Shown piece after piece: positions 31,758-45,569 of a DNA stretch of 64,000 bases. A model generated the notes under the pieces. It saw only the letters and a program-made list of their open reading frames with translations, ran no database searches and was not told the DNA's origin. Numbering within the stretch: position 1 is the stretch's first letter; each line of letters begins with the position of its first letter. Both the position numbers and the translations under genes were made by a program. The stretch is from Aquatica leii (taxonomy: Eukaryota; Arthropoda; Insecta; Coleoptera; Lampyridae): assembly GCA_035610365.1 (NCBI GenBank), contig CM069432.1, forward strand, positions 181,397,027 to 181,461,026, in the 5' to 3' direction.

Positions 31758-34700
31758 ATTTCTAACAATTTCTAACTATTCGACTAACTTTATTTACCAC
31801 GATATCTTTGATTCAAATATTCCCCTTACAATTTCTTACCCACCCCAATTTGCATACAAGAACCGAGCTACTGCGGCCATCGCTCCCTTTAAATTTAGTT
31901 ACATATAATTCTTACCGTAACAACATGTTATTTGTATCCTAAATATCGACCAGCATCTTCAATTTTGTTCAGACACAACAAACGGAGTACTTCACGCCGG
32001 CAAGCGCCAAATATTTCAAATACAGTAATAACTTTTTTTAGCAGCTGTTACTTGTCCGATGCTTTGACTAGATATTTTGTCACTTCTTTTGTTATCAATA
32101 TTTTTGCTTTATTTGAACATTAGCAAAGTAAAAACTTTTCCATATCTGCAAAAACATAGCGGGAACTTACAAACTGCCTAACGTAATACTAACCTGGCAA
32201 TGTCAACATTATCATAGAGCTTCAAATAGGTTTTTAGCATAGAGATTTTAGTCCATAAGGTATCTGGTGCAAACTTTTTCGATAATTACATAGCACAGCA
32301 AAATTTCTTTATTCATGCCACACACATTTTTGGTCTTACTCCACGTTGTAAAAGCTTCATATTCTCTTGTGTATCGTTTTCTTGTTTTCGTGGGCAATAG
32401 TATACTACTTGCTGCAGCCGCTTCGTCGACAATATCTTAAGGAATTTCCACAAATCTTTCATTTACTTACATCGTATCAATTTTTTTCAAATATTTTTAC
32501 TGCGTAAACAACCATTGCTATGGTAAATGCACGGATGATTAGTAAATTTAATTTGAATTGAAGAAAATGCAAGTCTTATAAATAGTCATTAAATGTTAAA
32601 GTATTTATGGTATAATGAAAAGCACTGAACGACACACGGCCGATACGCAAATACTAAACTCGATTGATTATAAAATCTTGTCTGTTATTTGCTACATATC
32701 GGTCTTATGACGTTAATAACTATATCATGATGCTCGTGTAATTCCTTTGCTTACATATCAAAAACATTACGTACTTAAAAATTTAAAACTAACTAAAAGC
32801 ATGTAGCTGCCGTTATTTTCATCTACATTTTCTTCTTAATCGGAGAATCCAACATTGTTGCTACACTATGTTTCTTAAAACCCGTATCAACTATATCGAA
32901 TTCAAGTTGTAATAAAGTAGTCAACAGGTCCATTAGTTTAGTAAATCATTTTAGTATCATTTAATTCTGTTACTAAACTCATAAATTCTGCTTCTTGCAT
33001 GTTGTTCATTTGATTATAAATATTTTTAAGGTGTAGACTGTAGCAAAATTTAAAACTAAATTTATTTAGAATTAAGTTTTTACTCATTTAGATTGGATTA
33101 TTTTAAATATAACTAATTTTTAATTAAACTAACTAATAAAATGTAACGATATTTCAGAAAAACATTTTACATTAAATTTATGACTATCACTCGATATTTA
33201 CAAACATTCTCGTACTTTGGTTTATCTTAAACTAATATTTATTTTTATTGGGCACCCGCGACAAATGCTATTTATTTAGACATATTCTTCACACTTCTGA
33301 CTAGATTGACTCCAACTTTTGGTAGGTAAAATTATAAGATAATGTAAGAAAATAATAATATACGATCAACGGAAAAACTGACTTGTTTGTTAATAGGCTC
33401 TTAATAATTTCGTTACTGTTAACACTCTCGCTCGCTCGAGCGTTAATCGCGCTCATTAACAACCTTGTTGGTTTTTAAATGCGTGTTTGTTCCACAATCA
33501 ATAGGATTAAAAAATATTTAATCTCTATGGATTTAAAGTGACACTAGTCTTAAAATATAAAATAACACGTTTAGGGATATGAAAATCAATTATATCAGTA
33601 ATTGCTTATTCTATCAAAGTTATGCACTTTAATTAACTTTATGTATGATTATTATTTTTAATATTAGCTTTGATTCTATGGCTCACTAGTTTCGTATTGT
33701 AAGTAAAGCAAAGAAAGGTTTTGTTTTTATATTTTATATGTCAAAATTAAATTTTAATTGCAGTAGACAGTTCACAGATTTTGTGCGGATTTTTTCTTTT
33801 ATTAAAGTGAAAGTTATATATTTTATATTTCTTTACTACCAGATCATAACTTTCAACACACTTTATGTGGTACTTTGATGTCTTTCATCAGTGTTACAAG
33901 GATATATACATAAAGTAAGGTTCATAATGACTTTTAAAAAAGATTTAATAAAAAACATTGTTTGGTTTCAAATCATTATTATACAGGGTGTAAAACATTA
34001 TTTCTATTGTATTTTAAATCATAAAACCTTTTTTTTTTAATTGATTGTTGTATTTTGTGAATGACAAATAAGCATAAGAAGTCCTTGAAGAATCCAGTAC
34101 TAATTTATTACTCCCGTTTCTTTTTATTTCCGATAGAATCATTTTTACGTGCCATGTTTGTAAGAAATATATGAAATATAATGTCAATTCGATTTTTATT
34201 TGGTTATAAAGATGCCGAGAAATAATTTATTGTACTACATTACTTTGGTCGTTAACGTATACTTAAAACCAAGTATATGCATAGAATTTTCAAAAGGAAG
34301 ACATGTCCAAAGATTCGAGTTAGTATTTTTTTTACATACATACAGTGCGTGAAGTTTTTTATCATTTTTCTTTCTCCTAAAATTTTTCTTTGACATATTT
34401 CAACTTTCTCTTGATTTATAGATCTTAGTGTTGATTTTTGTACAAATATAGATTATTTAGATTATTTTGCGAAAAGGCGGTTTGAAGCAATTAGTACTTG
34501 CTTTTGAGCATCCGCTTCTCTGGTCATTTAAAGACATTAAAGACGTAAAATAATGATTCTTGCGGTTATTATAGTAGAATTCGTTCAAAACATAATTACG
34601 ATGAAAGTAAGGTAGCTAAAGGAAAGTAGATATACTAACTGAACTAAATTGAATTAAGAACCCTTGTCACATTAAAAGCAAAATAGCATTGAGAAATACA

Positions 34701-34864
34701 CATAGTATCAGACATCTACATAAGATATACGATGTACGTTTCATATAAAATATATTTTACGCTGGTGAACAGAACTTATGTTTACTTCTTATATAAGGTG
34801 ATTCATTAATTCAATTAAACTGCTATTTTTAGATTATAGCGTATCATGTTATATACTCAGTAAG
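31758..34864. other. Long AT-rich non-coding stretch
   Basis: No gene recognised. Short features only: CTCGCTCGCTCGAGCG near 33,428, and TACAGGGTGTAAAAC at about 33,982, which resembles a Tc1/mariner terminus without a partner. Confidence 0.4.
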
Positions 34865-34991
34865 CAGTGGCGTAGCCAAAGGTGGTTAGGGGGTTGTATA
34901 TATAATTGATTATAGATTTTGTTCCCACTACATACTTTGACTTATATTTTTTTGAACCGCCCCCCTTTTCCAAATTCTGGCTACGCCACTG
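34865..34991. mobile_element. 127-bp miniature hAT element
   Basis: CAGTGGCGTAGCCA at the left and TGGCTACGCCACTG at the right form perfect terminal repeats of 14 bp. The flanking octamers TCAGTAAG and TCAGTGAC share their first five bases and may be a decayed 8-bp target duplication. The interior is non-coding, with a run of C residues on the right side. Confidence 0.75.
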
Positions 34992-35116
34992 TCAGTGACA
35001 TTAGAAGTGTTGACAATGTGGTAGTCTTACATCAAGAATGAAACAATTACATTTACAAGAAATTTTATTAACATGTAACCCGAAAAAAAATAATAATGTG
35101 TTTGGCGACCCTGTAG

Positions 35117-35690
35117 CTAAGTACATTCCTGCACACTTCTAGGCATCGACAAAATGAGATCGTCGATGTCTGCTTGTGATACTTCGTTCCAAGCAACTTC
35201 GTGGATTAACTGTGTCGGAATCTGTGGAGAATAGTGCAAAGTGGACAGTCTCTTCCCCATCACATCCCACACGTGTTTGATGAGATTTAAATCCGGTGAA
35301 CGGGGTGCCAGAATATTAACATTGCTTCTTGGAGGAAGTCTATAGTTTGACGAGCAATATGAAAACTTGCGTTGTCTTGCTGAAGAAAGACGTGTGGACG
35401 GCCAACTATATAAGCCATTAAAATGGTTATACTGCTTCAAATAAAGACAAAATGGTCTAGTAGACCCAGTTGTCTTGACGCCCTGTGGTACACCTCGGTT
35501 GACCAGTTGGCCTTCTTCGTGTTCCTATACCTTCTTCTGTTCACGCACGTATTACCGTCATTACAGCATTACAATTAACACAGCGTCCAATTTTGCGATA
35601 GTATAAACCATCTCGGTAGGCAACGATTGTACCCTCGAGGCAGTTTTTTAGCCTTAACACTAGTAGACGGGGACACAACAACTAAAAATA
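35117..35690 (-). pseudogene. Tc1-like transposase, C-terminal fragment
   Basis: The minus strand reads NVNILAPRSPDLNLIKHVWD, then GKRLSTLHYSPQIPTQLIHE and QADIDDLILSMPRSVQECT. This is the C-terminal end of a Tc1-type transposase with the last catalytic block. In a second frame, QDNA and HIARQTIDFLQEANV precede it, so the copy is frameshifted. Sequence to about 35,690 appears to continue the decayed upstream part. It is a different family from the elements at 20.3 and 27.3 kb. Confidence 0.75.
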
Positions 35691-36369
35691 TCTGGACTAG
35701 TCAACTCTCATAAACAGGTTTCTTCACAATAAACTAACAGATAAGATTTAACTTTTTTACCTCATACTAATAACTTAATAAATTTTTAAATTTTGAATGA
35801 GCAACAAAGAAGTTGCTTACTCATAATGCCATTTTAATCTGAGAAGATTAATTAATTAGTAAAAAATGTAATCTTACCATTAAACATTTATTTTTACTTA
35901 CTTATCTAGTTCACACTGATTTCATTTATACATGTTTTTGTCTTTCATTTTGTTCTTCTATTTGCATCTAATCTATTTTATTTATATGATTTATGTATAC
36001 ATATATGGTTGTAGAAAAAATTACATCTGAAAGTACCTTTATTTAATAATATTAAATTGAAACATATTTTGAACTTTTATCTAAATGTAATCAAAATATA
36101 ATTTTTTGTTGGGTAGAACTAATTTTCAATTGACGACGCAATTAAGTTCAAAGTCATTTTTACTGTTAATAAAATGCCATAACATCTATAAAAATATAAT
36201 TCATTTAATTAACGAATAGTAGAAATTGATTAGTCATTCGTTGATATTAAATTTTTACACCCACAGTTTATTAGTAAGCGGAACGAAACGAATTGTGAAT
36301 CAATTGTCCCAACATCCCCAGATACGCGGGATAGGTCCTGCTACAACTTAATCAATAATCCCTGGCGTA
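35691..36369. other. AT-rich non-coding spacer
   Basis: Nothing recognised. Confidence 0.4.
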
Positions 36370-36611
36370 GTGTCTGTATTGATCGACTTCCGCCATTTTG
36401 AAAATGTCATAGGAAAGAAACGAGAGCTTCCTTTAAAGAGACGTAAACTAATTTATTCGTTGAAATGCACTTTACCGTTTGAGATTTTTTTGTTTTGGTT
36501 TATTTGTGTTCTGATTTATTAATCGATGTGTAGTTGATTCTGTATTAAATTTTGTATTAGTGGAAGCATAATTGGAAATACACCTTATTCAATTTTAGTG
36601 CATATAAACAA
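36370..36611 (+). promoter_or_regulatory. Possible promoter and non-coding first exon
   Basis: The block has a CGCCATTTTG-like string (CCGCCATTTTG at about 36,390) and ends at CAA/GTGAGTAA (36,612), a good splice donor. That layout fits a 5' untranslated first exon of a gene lying to the right, but no matching coding exon was recognised in the window. The call is weak. Confidence 0.2.
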
Positions 36612-39600
36612 GTGAGTAATATTAGTGCTACCAGAATTGACCTAAATAGGTGATTGTTCTTACTTTCATTCAATACGAATTTTTAACGGTATTGACTTAT
36701 TAACAATTCCTATTGTTCGAGTTTATTTAAATAACATTATTACGATTAAATCACTACTGAGATTAATGTTCTTCGTATCTACATTGGATGTCAAAAATTA
36801 AGAGAAAGTAATTATAGAATATTTAATTCAGCATTTACTTAAAGATTGATTACGCACTTCAATAATTACTATGATCGCTGAAATATTTCTTATTCATCGC
36901 ATTGCTTTCCTTTAGCTCTATACGTTGAATTTAAAGTCATGTTCAAAGTATTTTTCTCGATTTCAATACGTGATAAGCATTAAATATACTTGAGTTTTAT
37001 TTATTGGTCTACAAAAAACCAGCAAGTCCGCCTGTGATCACGTATTTACTTCGTAGATGCAACGTTTCGAATCTTGTCACGTTTCGGTTCCTGCAGAATC
37101 AGAATTGGTCAGGCTACATTTGAAGTGTTTCTAGAATAACATGGCGAACAAATTACACCCTTCTGAAAAGTTTCAGTGAAGGGCACTAGTGTTTCCTTTA
37201 TTACACTTGCCTAGAAAAATATATATAACTTTATTTAGTGTACATATCACATTAATTTAAATTGAAACTGCCATAAATTTTGTTAGGCACAATAATCTAT
37301 CTGAATTTGCAAAGCCAATGCTTTTTCAAATAATATAATTATAATTATAAAATGATATTGAACAAAGTATAAACGTACATTTTTTAGTGATGCTTTATTT
37401 GCTATTCTAATAAGTACACATTTAATTATTACAACATAGTGTTAAAATTATGAAATTGTATTTAAACTAACATTTAATGGAACCATAAACGAACTCGAAC
37501 AGTTTTGTTCCCTTACTCATCCAAATTTTTACAAAACCTATTTCTTTGTGTAAACTATTTCGTACGCTCAAAGTTTATTTAATTGTATTATTTTTGCACC
37601 TACTTTTTAGAATTTGCTATTTGGATTCTGATTAAATAAAAACTACCTTTGAGTTTTTATAAAAACAAGTTCTTCCGCTTGGCATTTAACAGAAGAGATA
37701 AAAAATATTGTACTCTCTTTAAGCACTAAATGAATAATTGTTCTCAACTGTCAATAATAATAAAATCTTTTGATTCCAACTACATAAAAATGGAAAATAA
37801 TATACCTAATAAGGATCCATTTGCAGAAGCAAAACTAAACTACTTATAAGCAATTAGTTCCTTATGTAAATGCTATAAAGTCCTCCGTATTTGTAAAATA
37901 AAAACGTATTACGCAATTGTATAAATGCTGCGATGTATTTATTTATCGGCGAATGACATAACCAACGACCAATTCGCGTAAAAAACTTTTGCATTTGCAT
38001 TTTAAAATAACTATTTTAAAGCGCGATTACGCAAATATTTTTTAATCAAGATTTATTTTATTATTATTGGATTTATTTTTGGTCGAAATCGAAAAGCTTA
38101 GATTTGCACGAATAAAATGCTTGGCGTAAATACAGAAACGTGGCATCGTCGCATTGCAGAAAATAGATTTACAAGATGCTTACTCCTGTACTCTGCGTGT
38201 GTGCGGGTGGAAAGTGGAAACGAAGAATCGTACGTCATCAGGCCTTGAACTCTATTGAAGTCGGTCATAAAAAAAATCATCTTGTTTTTATATGTTGTCG
38301 TTATTTCGTTGCGCCTTTTAAACACGGCCATTGTACTCTTTGTTTTGGAGTACTATACACGGTTGGCCATTGTCGTACACAATATGAAAAATCCCTGTAA
38401 TTAAAAAATGTTTTATAAACGAGAATGATTTATTTAATTCAAAATTTCATCTAAAATAGGTATAGTATTACAAAATTAAAATTTTGACATAATCACATTA
38501 AATTACATATTTAACATAAACGTAATATAATGCGACCTGATGGAAATCGAAACATGGAATATTTCAATTAATACCTAGTAGGTACTCGATATAATACCTT
38601 CAGTTTAATTTTTAACTAACAAAACAGGTATTGCGAGTCTGGAAATTAAACAATAAAAAAATATAAAGAAAATAAAATACATGACATTTATTTCTTGCAA
38701 CGTTTGAAAATAATTACAAAACTAGAAGTTTGTGGTTAGTTGGTTAGATACTTTTCTAAAAACTCATATTATGCGTCAAACGAATTATTTTTTTTTTGCA
38801 TTTTGCTTCTTATTATTTCATCAGTATCTACTTCAACTGTGCAAATAAAAACTTTTGCATGTTCATTTAAGTAAACAAACGTATAATAACTTCACGTGAA
38901 AAGTCTGAAATCCGTATTCGTGAGTCGGACGAAAACGGATCGATAGTCAAGCTCTAGTTGTCTCTGCACTTTGAGAACAGATTCGGCTCCTGAATTCCTG
39001 GATATCTTCATTTATAGTTTTACTGTTTAATACAACCTTGACTTTCATATATCTAATGAAATTAAAAGAAAAGTTATGGATAAACACTATTTAGTATGTA
39101 TATTTTTGATTCTTTGTTATTATATTACGAAAAAAAATGATTTGTATGTAATTTTTTTTAATAAATAGTGAGTTATTAGAATATCTTTGAAACTGTTGGT
39201 TTAACTTATCTTTATACGATAAGGATAATCCTTCAACGAGGTAAATAACCTTTTTTGTTTAACTATTTTTATTTTTAATGTTACATATTATTAATAAAAT
39301 TATGTCCTTTTTCATATGATAGTACTACCATACCATTACCACGTATAGGTACTCAATAAAGTACACTGAAGTAAATCATAACCATGCTGAATATATAATA
39401 AATGATTATTAGGCGTTTGAAACAAATTTGATGTTGTCTAGACTAAAAATCTTGCATATTTATAGCAATTAGGTTAGGTACATAAAACTCAGAAAATGAA
39501 ATAATAACAAATATGGCAGGAATGACTGATTAACCAAAATCTGACTGATTTTAGAAACTTGGTTTAGAATTTCAGTAAAAAAAAACAAAATGCGTGTAGA

Positions 39601-42261
39601 CGTTAAACGAATAATGATAAATAATGTGCCATCAAGCCAAAGCACAATATGTCTTTCAGTTTCTGAATTTCAATTAAATTGTAACTTAATTTTGTGTTTA
39701 GTTGCTTTTTTTTAATATTTTTAGAAACAGAAACAATAAGAAAAAACCATTTCGGAAAAAGGTAAAAAGCATCCATTATTGTCGAATCTTCATAAAAATC
39801 GTAGAAAATAAAAAAAAGGATAACATTTTGGCTTAAACTACAAATGAAGCATACATAGGTGTTAGATTGACATAATATAAGGTCGTGGAAGCTGTACCAG
39901 TCAAATCAGCTCACACCAAAAATAATTGCGTTGTGTGGGCTAGCTGGACCAGCCGTTGTGGCTTAGAAAAATTACTTTTGTATTGCTATTTAAGTATCAT
40001 TACATTACATCCGTTTGTGGACCAGTTTGGCTCTAACTTGAACCAACGTTATCATAACTTTGCTTTAAAAAACGACATCGAAATGCGGTTTGCGTAATCA
40101 TGTATTAACTTTTTATTACTAAAACTCAATAATTACTATTTTCTTTCTTGAAAGATATTTGACAGTGCAAAAGTGTAAAAAAATGCAATAAGCAATAGTA
40201 TTGTTTTTATAAATTTATTACCCCCTTTCAAACTGCTTTTAATGCATTTAAATGTTTAAATTTTGTGTTTTAAATCGTACAATATTTATCTGCATTTTTT
40301 ACCATGAAGAGTCAAGAAGTTGAAATTGTGTGTAAATAGATACAAATGTTGAAAAATACAATAAGTTGCTCTTTTTTGGCAAGTATAAATTTACTACCGC
40401 TTCTCAAACGTTATTGAAGGTTTAACTTAAAACACTTTAAAAACATAAAATTTTATAATACAAAACAATCTTCTTATTTCTTTTTTTAGCACTTCCAAGA
40501 TTGTGAGTTTAGTTGCTCTTTCAGATGTTAAATCGTGTTTTTACTGTGAATTCAACTAAAAGCGCTGAAAGTTGTTTTAGTTGGAACTGTAACAGATGCG
40601 CTTAAAATGTGCAAAACCACTTCAACTATAATACTAGTACCACGCAAACTCATTAGTTTTTTTTCGAATAGCCCATCTTTTTCCCTGTAATGTGCAGGAG
40701 CAGTCTTTAGCTGAATACTGTTGAACTTCATTTGCTGCCAACGTTATAAATGAACGGTAATAAAATAATCTCTAAGTGTACAAACCATTTTTTACACGAA
40801 CCCAAAACGTTTTATCATCTAGGAGCCTTTTTTTTCAACTCATTCAATTTCGTTTTACTAACTGCCAGTTTGCAATAGAAATTATTAACATTTAAACTTT
40901 GGAAACAGTGCTGCCCCATCTGATTTTTACAGAGAAATTTAATTCATTAAATTATTAATTTATTTATTATTTTTAAATTTATTCTTAATAACGTTTTGGT
41001 TTTGAATTTTAATAAACATCACTTGCAAACAGTGGCAGCGTGTAATACTTTTCTCTGTGTCTGTTGCATGTGTCAAGAAAATTTGAATCGATTTGCATTG
41101 TAAAATATCGGTACAAAACAAATGTAAAAGATTCGAAAGACAACCTAGTAGAACAATATTTTAATAGTTTTTGTGTGAAAAGCTGCTTTCATATTTGCAG
41201 CGTTATCGCCTATAATAACAAAAAATCTTTCACGACCATGATCTTTCATAACCTTTTAATTTGCTGTGCTAAATATGACGCATCCTGCTTGTCTTCTTTT
41301 GACATAACAAAGTCAACAAATCAGGTTGTAGTTTTGACATGACGAAATTGATTACAGATTGATTTTGAATATTGCTCCAAGCAAACAGTGAGAAGAACGA
41401 ATTTTCTTAAAAAAATTTAACCATAAAGAATGTTTAACTAGCAAAAACTATTTATCTACTTGTATAAATGCTATAACTTCACTTTTTAAATAAACAATCA
41501 GTTAATCAAATACAGCCTATACAAATATAAATTTAATATATCTCAGCTTAAAATAAAAATTGATCAACGATAGTTTTTTTTCACAATACCCAGTTTTTAG
41601 GTATTTACCCTGACCTCGAGTAATTACCAGGGAAAATCCCAAAAAATATTTACCTACACAATGGTATTTACCTCTTACAATTACGACGTGATCAGATTTT
41701 TTTAACCTTGTTGCTACTTCTTTTATTATTCAAGTGTTGCAAAGTTAAATAAGTTTGAAATATCCGGAGGGCCCATCGGCTCCACTTCACTCTATATACT
41801 ATACTGATTTTTTGTACTAATTTATTTGTTTTGTTATATTGCTTCTGTTTCGTTTCTTTGTTGCGCTATAAGTAAAATTATTTATGCTTTTGTGGCTTAT
41901 GAAAATACGTATTTAACGTTGTAAATAAACGGTAGTTGAATTATGCATGTTAAAGGTATACTCCGTTCTGATTGACCATGTGCATTTAGCAACTTATTAG
42001 TAGTGGTTTTGTTTATAAAAATGCAAATTTAAATGCTAAGTCGAGTGTAAATAAAGCATATTTTTTAAAAGTAGCACAACTGATTGAATACTCGATTACA
42101 CATCATATTGGCAACATGCAATCAGTACCATTTTCTATGTTTTTTCTGCACTAGTCAGTATAATAAATACAGCAAAAGTAAAAAGTTAATTCATACTGAT
42201 TTAACAGATGTTTCATACTCGAGCACTTACAATTTCTGGTTTACGCAAATGCATGTACTTT
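36612..42261. other. Long AT-rich non-coding stretch
   Basis: No coding region, RNA gene or bounded repeat was recognised in about 5.6 kb. Overlapping frames on both strands at 38,098-38,400 lie in a locally GC-richer patch but match nothing I know. GGTATTTACC-like strings recur at about 41,598-41,672. Confidence 0.4.
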
Positions 42262-42360
42262 CAGTGGCGACTCGTGAGGTCGGGCATAAGGTGGACTGCA
42301 TTTGTATCAGTGGCGGCTGGTCCATAAGGGCACTAGAGAGCGAGCCCCGCAAAAAAACGG
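42262..42360 (+). repeat. Two hAT terminal-repeat ends in tandem
   Basis: CAGTGGCGACTCG at 42,262 and CAGTGGCGGCTGG at 42,308 both resemble the left hAT terminus seen at 14,380. They lie 46 bp apart in the same orientation without right ends. They are truncated relics, perhaps one insertion into another. Confidence 0.45.
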
Positions 42361-42420
42361 TACAAATGATTATAAATTAAAATATTTAAACATATTCATC
42401 TACTTTTTGTTACTCTAAAA

Positions 42421-43440
42421 CAGAGGTTCCCAAACTTTTTTGTGTCGTAGCCCCTTGCCTTGTTTTTCGGTTTTGGGTAGACCCCCTACTTACCTGATAT
42501 TGATTTTTTGTAAATTTCTAACTGTAGTGAAGTTTAGTGTTAAAAACTTAAAGTAAAAACACATGTTAAGTTTTATACATTTATTAATTGAATTTAAATT
42601 AAAACTACTTAAAATAAAATTTTGTATGTGTTATATAAAATATACGTAACATAAAATAAACATAAAATAAACTAAGCAAGAAGTAAATGTTTTTAGTGAG
42701 AAGGATGAACCTGTTGTTTTAATAATAAATTATCAACATTTGGCGTCAATTTTGTAAAGTTTAATCTTAATCTCTTCGGGTAATGATGCCCAGTCTGTTT
42801 GTTTTTTCGTTAGGAGATTGGTAACAGCGCTGAACCCTTTTTCCACTAGGTATGACGATGGAAAGGAAATTAAAAATTTTGTCGCTACTTACTTTTCTCC
42901 GGCACTCTCAAACAAAATAACACTGATTGACTATAATTTGTGTGATAAACTACCAGTTTATATTTTTTTAAATATTTTTTTATCACTTTCCTTTTCAAGA
43001 TTCAGGAAACGAATAAACGTATTTGTCTAACATTCGTATTTATAGAGTGACGAATTGAACAAGTCAGTGCAAGTTTGCGAAGCTCTGAGACTGCGCATAT
43101 GCTTGTAACAAGATGATACTTGTATATCATTATGTGCAGGTTTTTACAAGTTTAAAATGTATTGCGACCACAAAGCGAATGCCTACAACTTACACAACTT
43201 CATAAACATATATAATAAACTTTTTACTTCATAGTTACTTTTATAAATAATGTATATGTCTTTATATTATAAGATAGTATAATGTAAGTAAATAGGTACT
43301 ATCAGTGTATGTTGAGATCCACTATTGTGGACCCCCATTTTCATTTCATGGACCCCCAAATTTTTTTTTCGTTGACATAGACCCTTTGCAGGTTGTCATA
43401 GACCCCTGGGGGTCGATATAGACCACTTTGGGAATCACTG
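42421..43440. mobile_element. 1,020-bp hAT deletion derivative (ZBED-like)
   Basis: The ends CAGAGGTTCCCAAAC and TTTGGGAATCACTG are inverted repeats, and CTCTAAAA is duplicated exactly at 42,413-42,420 and 43,441-43,448. The subterminal regions share GACCCCC-rich sequence. Inside, a transposase fragment remains on the minus strand; the rest is AT-rich. Confidence 0.9.
42695..42860 (-). pseudogene. hAT (ZBED-like) transposase C-terminal fragment
   Basis: The minus strand reads PSSYLVEKGFSAVTNLLTKK and, in a shifted frame, LRLNFTKLTPNVDNLLLKQQ then VHPSH. This is the dimerisation-domain end of ZBED-type hAT transposases, where YL.E.GFS is the hallmark. The catalytic part is deleted. Confidence 0.75.
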
Positions 43441-43448
43441 CTCTAAAA

Positions 43449-45569
43449 CATTAGTTTAATATGGTCGTCATTTAAAGCAACGTATATTAAATAGGTAATT
43501 TCTTTATGTTGGGGCTACAATTATTTGAGCCTTGGCTATATATGTAGTAGTAGGAGTTGCAACTGAAAACAATAAAATGAAGTTAATCGTAACATAGTCG
43601 TTGAATCATATTAAAAGATACTGGTATTTTTGAACGTCTACATATATTCAAATAATATTATTTTACGTTTATTGTTAATCAGCAATAAGTGTTTGAAGAA
43701 ACCATCTCTTTAGCAGCTTTATTAATATCAAATATCAATTCACACAAAACAAAAATCCTTGGTTTCCGGTTGAAAGTAGTAAATTAATTATTAACAAAAA
43801 TTGAAAATGCATTTTTCCGGTCTTTGATAGGGGCTGCTAATTTCAAAATCACGAGACCAGACAAATAGGTTTCAAATCCCGGATTGTTAAACTGCATTTT
43901 TTGAAAATTACGTACGACAAATATACCGTTTCACTTAGAACACGTCGTACAATTTCTACCGCTTCCTTATTACTCAATTGAAAGATTGATACCATCACAG
44001 GCTACAAACACGCGAGCCCTTTTGCACGTTACAACTGCATAAGAAAATCTTGCAGTGGGAATCGCGACGTCACGTTACAATGCTTGCTACATATACAGAC
44101 ATGGGCTCTAATAATTGTAAGTAACATAAAGAATTATCTATTTAATATACGTTGATTTAAATAACGATCATATTAAACTAATGTTTTAGAGTAATAAAAA
44201 GTAGCTGATGCTTATATTCTATAAATATGTTTAAATATTGTAATTCATAATTATTTGTATCGTTTTTTGTTTTAATGAACGTCTGGAGGCTTGCGCTCTA
44301 GAGCGTTTGTATTTTTCTTTCATTCCAATACTATCAATACCGAAAAAATAATGTATTTATTTATACAAACGTTTGTGATTTTCTGATTAAAAACAGTGTG
44401 AAAATACCAGTATAACTGATAAAACAGTATTTTGATTTTCCAATAAGTAATAAAAGCGAAAGTAACGTTTATTAAAATTCGAGAAGAATATGGTCCACAA
44501 ACGTCAATTTCAGATTTTGAAAGGTAATGTTTTATACATATTTTCACATGTCGCGTATTTATTTTCCCTAAAAAACTAACTCATTGTGTTATTAGCACGA
44601 CAACCAGTGTTTTCTGTAAAAATAGATTTATCCTATAAAAAATAAACCTCTTAGTATTTAATAAACCTCTTAGTATTTAACTTGTTTTTTTTTTTATTTT
44701 GTGGTTCTTCCCGATTCGTTAACATTCTTTTGTATATAGTTTATGTGGTACACAACATCGCAAACGTCAATATTCGTTCGTTAGTGTATTTACGTAATGG
44801 ATAAAAAAAGCTCTAGAATGGGTAAATGAAAACTAGAAATCCACATAAAACTAAGTTTTCAAAGTCAATTATTATATTAAAACGAGTATGCGACAGGTGG
44901 AAGTCATTTAAAAGATTTTGAAATCCAGTTAAAATATTAATATCAATTTGACAGATTTAGTAATAAATGTAGTACCAACATTATGTTCCTGGGTATTTCA
45001 TTTTTTTTTCAAAACAGAATGTAATTTTACAAAAGGAAACACTATAAATAATTTACGTTACTTTCGTCAAAAGTTTCATAGCATAACTCACTCACATATA
45101 ACGCTTTACTTTCGACGCTTGTTAGGTAAAATACTATTTCTATCGATCGTTTGTTAATATTTATATTAAGTATAATAATGTATCAGAAATCAACGCATTT
45201 CTTTTTTTTTGCTGCTTACTTTAACTCATAGTATTGAACTATTTTCATTATTTTATGCTTACTTATGAAGAAGTCAGATTCTTAAGTTGACTTAAATAAC
45301 TTTTTACATGCACTTTAAAATATCATTTTTTTACTTCAATATGAAAAAAATGTAAATAACTTTACGAATTAAACTTGTGGTATCTTTATGAAAAGTAATT
45401 TTATCTCGATAAGCATTAATAGTAGCAGCGTATTTGTTACGTAAGTGATTAATTTTGACTAAATTTGAAAATATTTTTAGCTAAGAGAGAAACGGTTTCG
45501 AATTATACAAAGCATGTTATTCAAATAGCGATTTCCTGTATTTTTAATCGACGAAAGGTTCGCATCACA
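43449..45569. other. AT-rich non-coding spacer
   Basis: No gene recognised. A perfect tandem duplication of a 19-mer, AATAAACCTCTTAGTATTT, occurs at 44,641-44,678. Confidence 0.45.

Noticed and set aside
38098..38400. Overlapping frames on both strands in a GC-richer patch
   Set aside because: Neither shows a known motif, splice pattern or a strong start; overlap on both strands is expected by chance.
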